A stretch of 42,941 nt of DNA from an uncultured Caulobacter sp. GTDB taxonomy: Bacteria > Pseudomonadota > Alphaproteobacteria > Caulobacterales > Caulobacteraceae. Under the pieces are notes generated by a model. The model ran no database searches. It was given only the letters and a program-made list of their open reading frames with translations, and was not told the DNA's origin. This document shows positions 36,168 to 42,941 of this stretch, one piece after another; position 1 is the stretch's first letter; every line of letters starts with the position of its first letter. The stretch covers positions 1 to 42,941 of the forward strand of contig CALALX010000010.1 in the NCBI GenBank assembly GCA_937925635.1, given 5' to 3'. A program made the translations under genes and the position numbers.

Positions 36168-36542
36168 ATGAGCGAGCGTCAGATCAAGGTCCCCGGACCC
36201 GACCATCCCATCACCATCGCGCCCAACCCCGGACGCGTCATCGTCTCGGTGGGCGGCAAGCTGCTGGCGGACACGCGCGCGGCGCTAACCCTGCGCGAGG
36301 CGGGCTATCCGCCGGTGCAGTATGTGCCGCGCGAGGACGTCGACATGACCCGCCTGCAGCGCGGGCCGCACCATACCTACTGTCCCTACAAGGGCGACTG
36401 CGCCTATTTCAGCATCCCCGAAGCCGGGGCGCGCGGCGAGGCGGCGGTCTGGACCTATGAACAGCCGTTCGAGGCGGTGGCGCCGATCAAGGACTACCTG
36501 GCCTTCTATCCCGATCGCGCCGACATCCGCCTGGAGCCCTGA
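36168..36542 (+). CDS. DUF427 protein
   Basis: A 124-residue protein of the DUF427 family, recognised by RVIVSVGGKLLADTRAALTLREAGYPPVQYVPREDV, the conserved THHTYCPYKGDCAYFSI-type block (here HHTYCPYKGDCAYFSI) and AVWTYEQPFEAVAPIKDYLAFYPDR. The conserved Cys/His cluster around residues 67-76 is striking, but no function is established. GGAGG lies well placed before the ATG. It starts 54 bases after rimM, so it may be co-transcribed. Its last 37 bases overlap the converging AraC-type gene. Confidence 0.87.
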   Translation: MSERQIKVPGPDHPITIAPNPGRVIVSVGGKLLADTRAALTLREAGYPPVQYVPREDVDMTRLQRGPHHTYCPYKGDCAYFSIPEAGARGEAAVWTYEQPFEAVAPIKDYLAFYPDRADIRLEP

Positions 36543-37505
36543 CCGCGCCGCGCGCCCGGAGGCTCGCCGGTGACGCGCTTGAAGGCCCGACTGAAGGCCG
36601 CCTCGGACTCGTAGCCGACCTCCATGGCGATCTGCGCCACGGTCAGGGACCCCACGGCCAGCAGGCTGGAGGCGATCTGCATCCGCCAGTTTTGCAGATA
36701 GGTCATCGGCGGCGCGCCGAGGGCGGCCGTGAACCGTTCAGCCAGCACCGAGCGGGAAAGGCCCGTCTCCCGCGCCAGCGCCGCCAGTGTCCAGGCCCGG
36801 GCCGGCTCGGCGTGCAACAGGCGTAGTGCGCGGCCGACCTGCGGATCGCTCAGCGCGCCGAACCATCCCGACGCGCCGGTCGGCAGGCGCTCGGCGTATC
36901 GCCGCACGATCTCGATGAAGATCAGTTCGCTCAGGCGGGACAGGACGGACTCGCCGCCCAGTCGTCGGGAACGGCTCTCGGCCACCGCCGCCCTGATCAG
37001 CCCGGCCCAGCATGCCGTCGCCGCCGAAGCCATCGGCGATGTGTACGACCGGCGGCAGCGCCTCGATCACCGGGTTGAACGGCCGTGCGTCGCAGCCCAG
37101 GAAGCCGCAGATCAGCTGGGTCTCCTCGCCGCCATCGTCCTTGCGAAGGACATGTGGCAGGCGCTGGTCCTCGGTCGGCAGCCGGTATAGGTCCAGCTCC
37201 GGCCGCGCCCGCATTCCGGGGGCGCTGGACAGCACATGGCCGTGGCCGTGCGGGAAGATCACGATGCTGCCCGGCTCGAGCTTGACCGGCGGTTCGTTGT
37301 CGCCGCTCGACCGCGCCGCCCAGCAGGTTCCCGACAGGACCACATGGTACTCGATGACGTGCTCGGCCCCCGGGATGACCATCTCCGCGAGCTCGGCCGT
37401 CGGGGGCGCCACGGCCACCCATGGCGCGCGCGAGGTCACGTCGAAAAAGATGGCGCCGGTCAGACGCACTGTCCGCAGCACGTCCGAGAGGATCTCAGAG
37501 CTCAT
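36506..37505 (-). pseudogene. AraC-family regulator split by a frameshift
   Basis: Two minus-strand frames together make one AraC-type regulator. From 37505 the frame encodes the N-terminal cupin-type domain (MSSEILSDVLRTVRLTGAIFF ... VIFPHGHGHVLSS ... LPPVVHIADGF). Near 37004-37007 the homology passes to another frame, which continues AGLIRAAVAESRSRRLGGES and holds both HTH motifs (LAALARETGLSRSVLAERF and VAQIAMEVGYESEAAFSRAF) to a TAG at 36506. Removing one base in GGCC would join them as MLG-GLIRAAV, the family-like sequence. It may be a real inactivating mutation or a sequence error. It is divergent from the methyltransferase gene, its likely target. The 5' frame alone would run on to 36738 as unrelated residues. 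Confidence 0.8.
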
Positions 37506-37662
37506 GTCGCGAGCCTAAAGTATTTCACATGCGAAAAAACGGACGATTGGCGGTCTTCGCCGGACGATCGGTCATTTCCCCGTTTCGGGCCAGTCCCTAC
37601 TCCGTCGCCGCAAGGGGCCATCCCAAGTCAGACGCGCCGGACGGGCGCGACGGAGATCAACC

Positions 37663-38736
37663 ATGGACATGAATGCACAGACCGACGTCGACCTGCGGAA
37701 GCTGGAGGCGCTGACGGGCAAGGTGATGACCGACGCGGCCGGCGCCGGCGCGGGCCTGCTGGCCTACATCGGCGACCAGACCGGCGTCTACCGCGCCATG
37801 GTCGCGCTCGGCCGCGCGTTGCCGGCCCAGATCGCCTCGGAGGCCGGAGTCGATGAACGCTACCTGCGTGAATGGCTCGGAGCACAGGCGGCGGCCGGCT
37901 ACATAACCTTCCACGGCGAGGATGAGACCTGGTCGCTGTCACCCGAGCAGGCGCTGGTCTTCGCCGCCGAAGGGCATCCGGCCTGCATGCAGGGCTATTT
38001 CCAGCTCAACCTTTCGCTGGCCTCGACCTACGAGAAGGCGGTCGAGACCTTCCGCACCGGCGCCGGTCGCGGCTGGGGCGAACACAGCGACTGCCTGTTC
38101 TGCGGCGTCGGGCGGTTCTTCGAGACCGGCTACAAGACCTACCTGCTGGAAGACTGGATTCCCGCCCTCGATGGTGTCGCCGAGAAGCTGCAGCGCGGGG
38201 CGAAGGTCGCGGACGTCGGCTGCGGCCACGGGTCCTCGACCATCCTGATGGCCCAGGCCTGGCCGCTGTCGCGGTTCGAGGGGCTGGACTTCCATGCGCC
38301 GTCGATCGCCGCCGCCCGGGTTCATGCCGAAAAGGCCGGCGTCGCCCGCAACACCGTGTTCAAGACCGCCGGAGCGGCGGACTACGAGGGCGGCGGCTAC
38401 GACCTGGTCTGTCTGTTCGACGCCCTGCACGACATGGGCGATCCGGTCGGCGCCGCGCGCCACATCCGCCAAAGCCTCAAGCCCGATGGCGCGCTGATGC
38501 TGGTCGAGCCGCTGGCCGGCGACAGCGTGGCGGAGAACCTGCATCTGATCGGGCAGATCTTCTACCAGGGCTCGACCCTGATCTGCACGCCCGCCGCCCG
38601 CGCCCAGGGCGAGCTGCAGCTCGGCGCCCAGGCCGGCGAGAAGCGGCTGACGGCGGTGCTTCTGGAAGCGGGCTTCACACGCGTCCGGCGCGCCACCCAG
38701 ACGATGACCAACATGGTCCTCGAGGCGCGGCCGTAG
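37663..38736 (+). CDS. SAM-dependent methyltransferase with winged-helix N-terminus
   Basis: A 357-residue protein. The N-terminal region (DQTGVYRAMVALGRALPAQIA, then GVDERYLREWLGAQAAAGYI) is a winged-helix dimerisation domain like that of class I O-methyltransferases and Rv2258c-type proteins. The SAM site is VADVGCGHGSSTILMA near residues 183-198, followed by FDALHDMGDP and a C-terminal AGFTRVRRATQT. The methyl acceptor is not evident. The start at 37663 follows GGAG; a second ATG at 37669 is possible. It is divergent from the frameshifted AraC-type regulator across 157 bases. Confidence 0.87.
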   Translation: MDMNAQTDVDLRKLEALTGKVMTDAAGAGAGLLAYIGDQTGVYRAMVALGRALPAQIASEAGVDERYLREWLGAQAAAGYITFHGEDETWSLSPEQALVFAAEGHPACMQGYFQLNLSLASTYEKAVETFRTGAGRGWGEHSDCLFCGVGRFFETGYKTYLLEDWIPALDGVAEKLQRGAKVADVGCGHGSSTILMAQAWPLSRFEGLDFHAPSIAAARVHAEKAGVARNTVFKTAGAADYEGGGYDLVCLFDALHDMGDPVGAARHIRQSLKPDGALMLVEPLAGDSVAENLHLIGQIFYQGSTLICTPAARAQGELQLGAQAGEKRLTAVLLEAGFTRVRRATQTMTNMVLEARP

Positions 38737-38753
38737 GCGGATGCGGGTGGAGG

Positions 38754-39605
38754 CTAGGCCTTCACCCGCATCAGGCATTCCTGGGCCACGCTGGCCGCGA
38801 GGACGCCGTCCTGGGTGTACATCTCGCCGCGGATAAAGCCGCGCCCCTGACTGGTCGACGGGCAGTCCTGGTCGAACAGGATCCAGTCGTTGAAGTTGGT
38901 CGGGCGATGGAACCACATGGCGTGGTCCAGGCTGGCCGACTGCATGCCCTTCGTCCGCCAGGTCAGGCCGTGGACGCGCAGGGCGGTCTCCATGAAGGCC
39001 ATGTCCGAGGCGTAGGCGAGGGCCGCCTGCTGCCACTTGGCCTCCGTGCCGAGCGGCGACTTGGCGCGCATCCAGACCTGCTTGCGGGGCGGCTTCGCCA
39101 CCGGCTTGAACATGTTCTGCGGATCGGGCCAGCGCACCTCGACCGGGCGGCGCTTCATGTGCTCGATCATCGCCGGCGGCATGTCCTTGTTCTCGGCCAG
39201 GGCCTGCTCCATCTCGGTGGCCACCGATTCCGGCGAGGGATGGGCGGGCATGGGCGACTGGTGCTCGTAGCCCTCTTCCGGCACCTGGAACGAGGCGGCC
39301 AGGTTGAAGATCTGCTCGCCGTTCTGGATCGCCACCACGCGTCGGGTCGTGAAGCTGCCGCCGTCACGGGCGCGGTCGACCTGATAGAGCACCGGGATGC
39401 GCACGTCGCCCGGCCGGATGAAGTAGGCGTGCAGCGAGTGGCAGACGCGGTCCTCGACCGTCTCGTAGGCCGCCAGCAGCGCCTGGGCGATGACCAGGCC
39501 GCCGAAAATCCTGGGGAAGCCGTCGTTGGGCGAGCGCCCGCGGAACAGGTTCATCTCGATCGGCTCGAGCGCCAGGGTCTCGATCAGGTTTTCGCTCTCT
39601 TGCAT
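38754..39605 (-). CDS. tesB: Acyl-CoA thioesterase II
   Basis: The 283-residue double-hotdog enzyme hydrolyses medium- and long-chain acyl-CoA. TesB landmarks are NLFRGRSPNDGFPRIFGGLVIAQAL, the HSLHAYFIRPGD strand, YQVDRARDGGSFTTRRVVAIQNG, and the C-terminal LDHAMWFHRPTNFNDWILFDQDCPSTSQGRG with the active-site Asp, Thr/Ser and Gln set. The ATG at 39605 is preferred; an in-frame ATG at 39641 adds a proline-rich, non-family stretch. The short gap to the converging methyltransferase (17 bases) has no visible terminator. Confidence 0.95.
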   Translation of the reverse strand: MQESENLIETLALEPIEMNLFRGRSPNDGFPRIFGGLVIAQALLAAYETVEDRVCHSLHAYFIRPGDVRIPVLYQVDRARDGGSFTTRRVVAIQNGEQIFNLAASFQVPEEGYEHQSPMPAHPSPESVATEMEQALAENKDMPPAMIEHMKRRPVEVRWPDPQNMFKPVAKPPRKQVWMRAKSPLGTEAKWQQAALAYASDMAFMETALRVHGLTWRTKGMQSASLDHAMWFHRPTNFNDWILFDQDCPSTSQGRGFIRGEMYTQDGVLAASVAQECLMRVKA

Positions 39606-39700
39606 GAAACCCGCATTAGGCCTGTGAGGGGGTGGGGGCAAGCGGCCTTGCTGTCGCCACGGGTTGCGGGGCAGTTTGCCCTGCCCTGGAGAGAACTGCC

Positions 39701-40090
39701 TTGATCCTTCCTGTCCTGTCCGCCGCCGCGTCCATCTTCTTCGCCGCCGCGCCCGACACCGCGCTCGCCTACGCCGAGGCTCTGGCCCGCGCCGAACGGT
39801 ACGAGAAGGATCCGAAGGCCCAGATGTACCGCCTCAACCAACTGTACCCGCCGCTGGGCAAGGCGATGCCGGCCATCTTCCAGGCCTGCGCGCCGGGCGA
39901 GACGACCACGGGCCGGCCCAACTTCACCGTCGTGCTCAGCTTCAAGGCCGGCGCCTTCGACGCCATCCGCCACACCAGCGACCACCCGATCGCCCAGTGC
40001 GTGGCGGAGAGAATGGCCGCCCTGAAGTACGCTCCGCCGCCCTTCCCCGACTTCGCGGAAGAGATCCACCTGAAGATGAGCGGGGAATAG
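39701..40090 (+). CDS. Small secreted protein of unknown function
   Basis: A 129-residue protein I do not recognise. TTG at 39701 is chosen because GGAGAG precedes it and because residues 1-17 (LILPVLSAAASIFFAAA) then form a signal peptide. The mature part has helical segments (AYAEALARAERYEKD), two cysteines (FQACAPGE, AQCVAERM), and ends VVLSFKAGAFDAI ... CVAERMAALKYAPPPFP, which is faintly like the TonB-C-terminal/energy-transducer pattern; that likeness is weak. It precedes the DUF559 cassette. Confidence 0.6.
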   Translation: MILPVLSAAASIFFAAAPDTALAYAEALARAERYEKDPKAQMYRLNQLYPPLGKAMPAIFQACAPGETTTGRPNFTVVLSFKAGAFDAIRHTSDHPIAQCVAERMAALKYAPPPFPDFAEEIHLKMSGE

Positions 40091-40101
40091 GAAGGCTGGC
40101 G

Positions 40102-40152
40102 ATCCTCTCCCATTTGGGAGAGGGGGACCGCCCGGAGGGTGGTGGAGCGGGA
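40102..40152. repeat. CCTCTCCC-family element, left flank of DUF559 gene
   Basis: Two hairpins in series: CCTCTCCCAtttGGGAGAGG, then ACCGCCCggaGGGTGGT. It matches the inverse of 40612-40663, with 27 identical bases at the hairpin-1 end. It ends 4 bases from the DUF559 stop codon. Confidence 0.85.
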
Positions 40153-40156
40153 TGCG

Positions 40157-40534
40157 CTACGGTCCGACGTCAGGCCTCCGTCGGCAGATCGCCACCGCCT
40201 CCCGGATGCGGGTGAGCACACGGTCGATATCGTTCTCGACGACGTGCGCCGGGACGCGAAGGGTTCGCACGCCGCGGGCCGCCAGCCAGGCGCCGCGGTC
40301 AGCGTCCCGCTCCCGACGCCCCGGCATATCATGCACGCCGCCGTCGACCTCGATGGCCAGCTTCACGGACGCGCAGAAGAAGTCGAGCACATAGGAGCCA
40401 ATCGGGTGCTGGCGGCGCATGTGCAGTCCGTCCAGCCGATTGGCGCGCAGCTCGGCCCAGAGCAGGGTCTGCGGACGGTTCATGCGGCGGCGCAAGCGCT
40501 TGGCGAGGTCGCGGGTCTTCTCGTCGGCTTGCAT
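40157..40534 (-). CDS. DUF559 nuclease-like protein
   Basis: A 125-residue protein of DUF559, which belongs to the restriction-endonuclease-like fold related to Vsr-type very-short-patch repair nucleases. The core is visible: MRRQHPIGSYVLDFFCASVKLAIEVDGGVH supplies the Asp and Glu-x-Asp acidic residues, followed by RDADRGAWLAARGVRTLRVPAHVV and a C-terminal helix DIDRVLTRIREAV. A nicking or cutting activity is inferred from fold, not shown. The ATG at 40534 follows GGAG. It is flanked on both sides by inverted copies of the CCTCTCCC element and has its own promoter candidate, suggesting a small mobile cassette lying between a secreted-protein gene and trmD. Confidence 0.85.
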   Translation of the reverse strand: MQADEKTRDLAKRLRRRMNRPQTLLWAELRANRLDGLHMRRQHPIGSYVLDFFCASVKLAIEVDGGVHDMPGRRERDADRGAWLAARGVRTLRVPAHVVENDIDRVLTRIREAVAICRRRPDVGP

Positions 40535-40572
40535 GGAAGGACTCCATCAGAACGGTCGCCCCACCGCTATGC

Positions 40573-40602
40573 AATTTACGCGAGCATTTTGCAAATAGTC
40601 AA
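40573..40602 (-). promoter_or_regulatory. Candidate promoter of the DUF559 gene
   Basis: On the minus strand TTGACT (40597-40602) and TAAATT (40573-40578) are 18 bases apart, about 39 bases before the DUF559 start, in an AT-rich patch lying inside the repeat-flanked segment. Confidence 0.45.
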
Positions 40603-40611
40603 TCTCCGCAC

Positions 40612-40663
40612 TTCCCTCTCCACCATGCTCCGCATGGTCCCCCTCTCCCAAATGGGAGAGGAA
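40612..40663. repeat. CCTCTCCC-family element, right flank of DUF559 gene (inverted copy)
   Basis: Inverted copy of 40102-40152. Its second hairpin reads ACCATGCggaGCATGGT where the partner reads ACCGCCCggaGGGTGGT: the stem bases change together, keeping the pairing. It lies 54 bases before the trmD start and so also forms part of the trmD leader. Confidence 0.85.
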
Positions 40664-40717
40664 GGACGATGGGGAGAGGATTCGCGAATTGGACGCCTAG
40701 CCGCTACACACCCGCCC

Positions 40718-41428
40718 ATGCCGTTCACCGCCACCGTCCTGACCATGTTCCCCGAGGCCTTCCCCGGGCCGCTCGGCGTGTCGCTCATCGGCACGGCCTG
40801 GCGCGAGCAGGACCTGTGGCGCCTTGAAACAGTGGACATTCGCGCCTTTTCCAAGGATAAGCGCGGCTTCCTCGACGACACCCCCGCGGGTGGCGGTCCT
40901 GGACAGGTGATGAAGGCGGACGTGATCGCGGCGGCGCTCGACAGTGTCGACCTCGCGGGACGGCCGCTTTTGTACATGAGCGCCCGGGGTCGGCCCCTGA
41001 CCCAGGCGCGGGTGAAGCAGTGGGCCGAGGCGCCGGGGATCATCGTCCTCTGCGGCCGGTTCGAGGGGGTGGACCAGCGGGTGCTCGACGCCCGGGGGTT
41101 CGAGGAGGTCTCCGTCGGAGACGCGGTGCTCGCCGGTGGCGAGGCGGCGGCGATGGTGGCGATCGAGGCGTGCGTCCGACTGGTTCCGGGGGTTCTCGGG
41201 CAGCCGGAGTCGCTCAGTGAAGAGAGCTTCGAGGACGGCCTCCTCGAACATCCGCAGTACACGAGACCGCGGACGTTCGAAGGACTCGACATCCCCGAGG
41301 TGCTGTTGTCCGGCGACCACAAGAAGGTCGCGCAGTGGCGGCAGGAGATGCGTAACGAGACGACCCGCGAGCGGCGGCCCGACCTCTGGGAAGCCCACCT
41401 CGCCAACCGACAAGCAAAGGGCGAATGA
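40718..41428 (+). CDS. trmD: tRNA (guanine-N1-)-methyltransferase TrmD
   Basis: The 236-residue SPOUT enzyme makes m1G37 in tRNAs and prevents +1 frameshifting. Knot motifs are LYMSARGRPLTQARVKQW, IIVLCGRFEGVDQRVLD and EVSVGDAVLAGGEAAAMV; the C-terminal domain holds EHPQYTRP and LLSGDHKKVAQWRQE. The frame is open far upstream, but the ATG at 40718 (MPFTATVLTMFPEAFPG) is the family start; its Shine-Dalgarno is weak. The stop overlaps a possible early rplS start (ATGA at 41425-41428). A repeat precedes it instead of rimM. Confidence 0.97.
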   Translation: MPFTATVLTMFPEAFPGPLGVSLIGTAWREQDLWRLETVDIRAFSKDKRGFLDDTPAGGGPGQVMKADVIAAALDSVDLAGRPLLYMSARGRPLTQARVKQWAEAPGIIVLCGRFEGVDQRVLDARGFEEVSVGDAVLAGGEAAAMVAIEACVRLVPGVLGQPESLSEESFEDGLLEHPQYTRPRTFEGLDIPEVLLSGDHKKVAQWRQEMRNETTRERRPDLWEAHLANRQAKGE

Positions 41429-41451
41429 AGCCCGACGAAAGGATGACGACT

Positions 41452-41847
41452 ATGGCGAAGAACATCATCGCTGAACTGGAACAGGAAGAATCCGCGCGCC
41501 TCGCCGGTCTCCGCACCACCCCGGACTTCCAGCCGGGCGACACCGTCCGCGTGAACGTCAAGATCAAGGAAGGCGAGCGCGAGCGCGTCCAGGCCTATGA
41601 AGGCGTGGTCATCGCCATGGCCGGCGCCGGCCTCCATGCCAATTTCACGGTCCGCAAGATCAGCTTCGGCGAAGGCGTCGAGCGGGTCTTCCCGATCATG
41701 TCGCCGATGATCGAGTCGATCGAGGTGAAGCGCCGCGGCGTCGTCCGTCGCGCCAAGCTCTACTACCTGCGCGACCGTCGCGGTAAGTCGGCCCGCATCG
41801 CCGAGCGCCAGGTCCAGAAGGAAGCCGCCGCTTCGGACGAAGCGTAA
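41452..41847 (+). CDS. rplS: 50S ribosomal protein L19
   Basis: A 131-residue protein at the 30S-50S interface. The start MAKNIIAELEQEESARL at 41452 follows GAAAGGA and is preferred over the in-frame ATG at 41425 that overlaps trmD. Family segments are FQPGDTVRVNVKIKEGERERVQAYEG, FTVRKISFGEGVERVFPI and KRRGVVRRAKLYYLRDRRGKSARI. The tail is a short alphaproteobacterial extension. It ends in a strong intrinsic terminator. Confidence 0.97.
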   Translation: MAKNIIAELEQEESARLAGLRTTPDFQPGDTVRVNVKIKEGERERVQAYEGVVIAMAGAGLHANFTVRKISFGEGVERVFPIMSPMIESIEVKRRGVVRRAKLYYLRDRRGKSARIAERQVQKEAAASDEA

Positions 41848-41872
41848 GCTTCCGGCCCAGGCCGAAATGAAG

Positions 41873-41902
41873 AGCCCCGGATCGAAAGGTCCGGGGCTTT
41901 TT
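41873..41902 (+). terminator. Intrinsic terminator of trmD-rplS
   Basis: AGCCCCGGA (41873-41881) pairs with TCCGGGGCT (41890-41898), loop TCGAAAGG, followed by TTTTTC. It lies 26 bases after the rplS stop. Confidence 0.9.
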
Positions 41903-41906
41903 CGTT

Positions 41907-42017
41907 GCGTCCTTCGTGACGCTCGCTTGAGGCTCGCTCCTCAGGATGACGAACGGGGATGGGCTTCTACAAACTTCGTCATCCTGAGGAGCGGCGAAGC
42001 CGCGTCTCGAAGGACGC
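41907..42017. repeat. Inverted pair of GTCAT...GACGC elements after rplS
   Basis: Unit 8 (41907-41950, minus) and unit 9 (41978-42017, plus), both CCT/AGG type, fill the gap between the convergent rplS and enoyl-CoA hydratase genes. Unit 9 ends 7 bases from the hydratase stop codon. Confidence 0.82.
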
Positions 42018-42023
42018 ACCGCC

Positions 42024-42815
42024 TCACCGCCCCCGGAACACCGGCTCCCGTTTTTCCAGGAACGCCGCGACGCCTTCCTTGTGGTCCTCGGTCTTCATCA
42101 GGGCGCGGATGGTCTCGATGGCCCAGCCGCCGAGTTCGCGGGCGTCGCCGTAGGTTCCGCGGCGCAGGCCTTCCTTCATGTAGCGCAGGGCCAGCGGCGG
42201 GTTCACCGCGATACGCGCGGCCAGCGCCTTGGCGCGGGTCATCAGCTCAGCATGCGGCGTGACCTCCGACACCAGCCCGATGCGCAGCGCCTCTTCGGCG
42301 CCGATGACGTCGCCGGTGAACAGCAGCTCCGCTGCCTTGGCCGGCCCGACGATCGAGGGCAGGCGGTAGAAGCCGCCGACGTCGCAGACCAGGCCGCGCT
42401 TGATGAACAGCTCGGCGAACTTCGCCTTCTCCGAACAGATGCGGATGTCGGCGTAGAGGGCCAGCTCCATGCCCCAGCCGACGGCCGCGCCGTTGACCGC
42501 CGCGATCATCGGCTTGTCGCACTCCAGCGCCGCCATCGCCGCCGGCGTCGGCTTGTGGCGCACGACGGGCGAGGTGTCGGCGCTGACCGCCTTGGGCCCG
42601 GCCATGATCTCGCGCACGTCGTCGCCGGAGCAGAAGGCCGGGTCGGCGCCGGTGACGATCACGCAGCGCGCCTCGGTGTCGGTCACCGCCCGGCGCAGGT
42701 GTTGTTCGAGCCTGGCGTAGGCGTCCCAGTTCAGCGCGTTGCGCTGCTCGGGCCGGTTCAGGGTGATGATCGCGACGTGGTCTTCGACCGCGTAGGTGAC
42801 GGTGTCCTGGCTCAT
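42024..42815 (-). CDS. Enoyl-CoA hydratase/isomerase family protein
   Basis: A 263-residue crotonase-fold protein. The start VAIITLNRPEQRNALN, the oxyanion segment CSGDDVREI, and KPMIAAVNGAAVGWGMELALYADIRI with the second oxyanion-hole Gly are all visible, as is the VGPAKAAELLFTGDVIGAEEALRIGLVSEV block. At the positions of the two catalytic glutamates of classical hydratases, one (MELALYAD) is kept; FIKRGLVCDVGGFYRLP carries Asp at the other. It may thus be a hydratase or an isomerase; the substrate is not determined. Confidence 0.9.
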   Translation of the reverse strand: MSQDTVTYAVEDHVAIITLNRPEQRNALNWDAYARLEQHLRRAVTDTEARCVIVTGADPAFCSGDDVREIMAGPKAVSADTSPVVRHKPTPAAMAALECDKPMIAAVNGAAVGWGMELALYADIRICSEKAKFAELFIKRGLVCDVGGFYRLPSIVGPAKAAELLFTGDVIGAEEALRIGLVSEVTPHAELMTRAKALAARIAVNPPLALRYMKEGLRRGTYGDARELGGWAIETIRALMKTEDHKEGVAAFLEKREPVFRGR

Positions 42816-42910
42816 CGGCGTCTCCCGAGGCGCTCTGCCGGCGCCGTCAGGAGGATCGTGCGGCAGGCGGGCAGGGGCGGCAATGGCGCCGTGGCGTCAA
42901 GAGACGCGCA

Positions 42911-42941
42911 ATCCTCCCCAGCTTGCTGGGGAGGGGGACCG
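42911..42941. repeat. CCTCTCCC-family element, third copy (truncated by window end)
   Basis: CCTCCCCAgcttgcTGGGGAGG followed by GGGGACCG has the same order as the copies around DUF559, with stem bases changed on both arms. The second hairpin would lie past the window edge. Confidence 0.7.

Noticed and set aside
36990..37030. Programmed frameshift in the AraC-type gene
   Set aside because: No slippery heptamer or downstream structure was evident; mutation or sequence error is simpler.

Overview
This window reads as chromosomal DNA of an alphaproteobacterium, most likely a member of the Caulobacteraceae (Phenylobacterium, Caulobacter or Brevundimonas type). The evidence is the very high G+C content, DUF2794, the CPC-type AhpC paired with AhpD, the long Ala/Glu tail on ribosomal protein S16, and many dispersed palindromic repeats. 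The genus is inferred from gene content; no database search was possible. Coding density is high. I see no phage, plasmid, transposase, CRISPR, tRNA or rRNA gene.

Layout. 1-5.9 kb: a Spy/CpxP-like secreted protein cut by the window edge, the ccmAB haem-export ABC genes for cytochrome c maturation, the divergent aconitase acnA, and a secreted DUF1223 thioredoxin-like protein. 5.9-13.4 kb: an SDR dehydrogenase, DUF2794, a Bax-inhibitor-1 membrane protein, the ybbP-ybbA ABC operon divergent from the SGNH esterase gene tesA, and the aldo-keto reductase tas. 13.5-20.2 kb: the RNA ligase-like phosphodiesterase thpR, dapF, a potassium-channel-like protein with a zinc ribbon tail, and two tandem prolyl oligopeptidases. 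20.3-23.6 kb: a TonB-dependent receptor, DUF2218 and a His-rich PadR regulator resembling YqjI, probably a metal-responsive iron-uptake module. 23.7-26 kb: oxyR divergent from ahpC-ahpD, a peroxide defence unit. 26-33 kb: an SRPBCC protein, murI, two tandem Tat-exported Dcp-type M3 peptidases, an unknown membrane protein and a VOC protein. 33.4-41.9 kb: the translation/secretion block ffh-rpsP-rimM ... trmD-rplS, split by about 4.6 kb of unrelated genes (DUF427, a frameshifted AraC regulator, a methyltransferase, tesB, a small secreted protein and a DUF559 nuclease-like gene). 42-42.9 kb: an enoyl-CoA hydratase.

How the genes fit together. The two prolyl oligopeptidases, the two Dcp-type dipeptidases and the TonB receptor suggest a cell that scavenges peptides and chelated metals at its envelope. 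OxyR/AhpC/AhpD and the YqjI-like regulator link iron handling to peroxide control. The rest is housekeeping: cell wall (murI, dapF), TCA cycle, translation and SRP.

The least ordinary content is between genes. At least five families of short palindromic elements occur. Two of them (the GTCAT...GACGC family and the CCTCTCCC family) show compensatory changes between copies, so a folded structure appears to be under selection. One family flanks the DUF559 gene as an inverted pair, making a compact IR-promoter-gene-IR cassette just upstream of trmD. Repeats also appear to supply the Shine-Dalgarno sequences of thpR and rimM.
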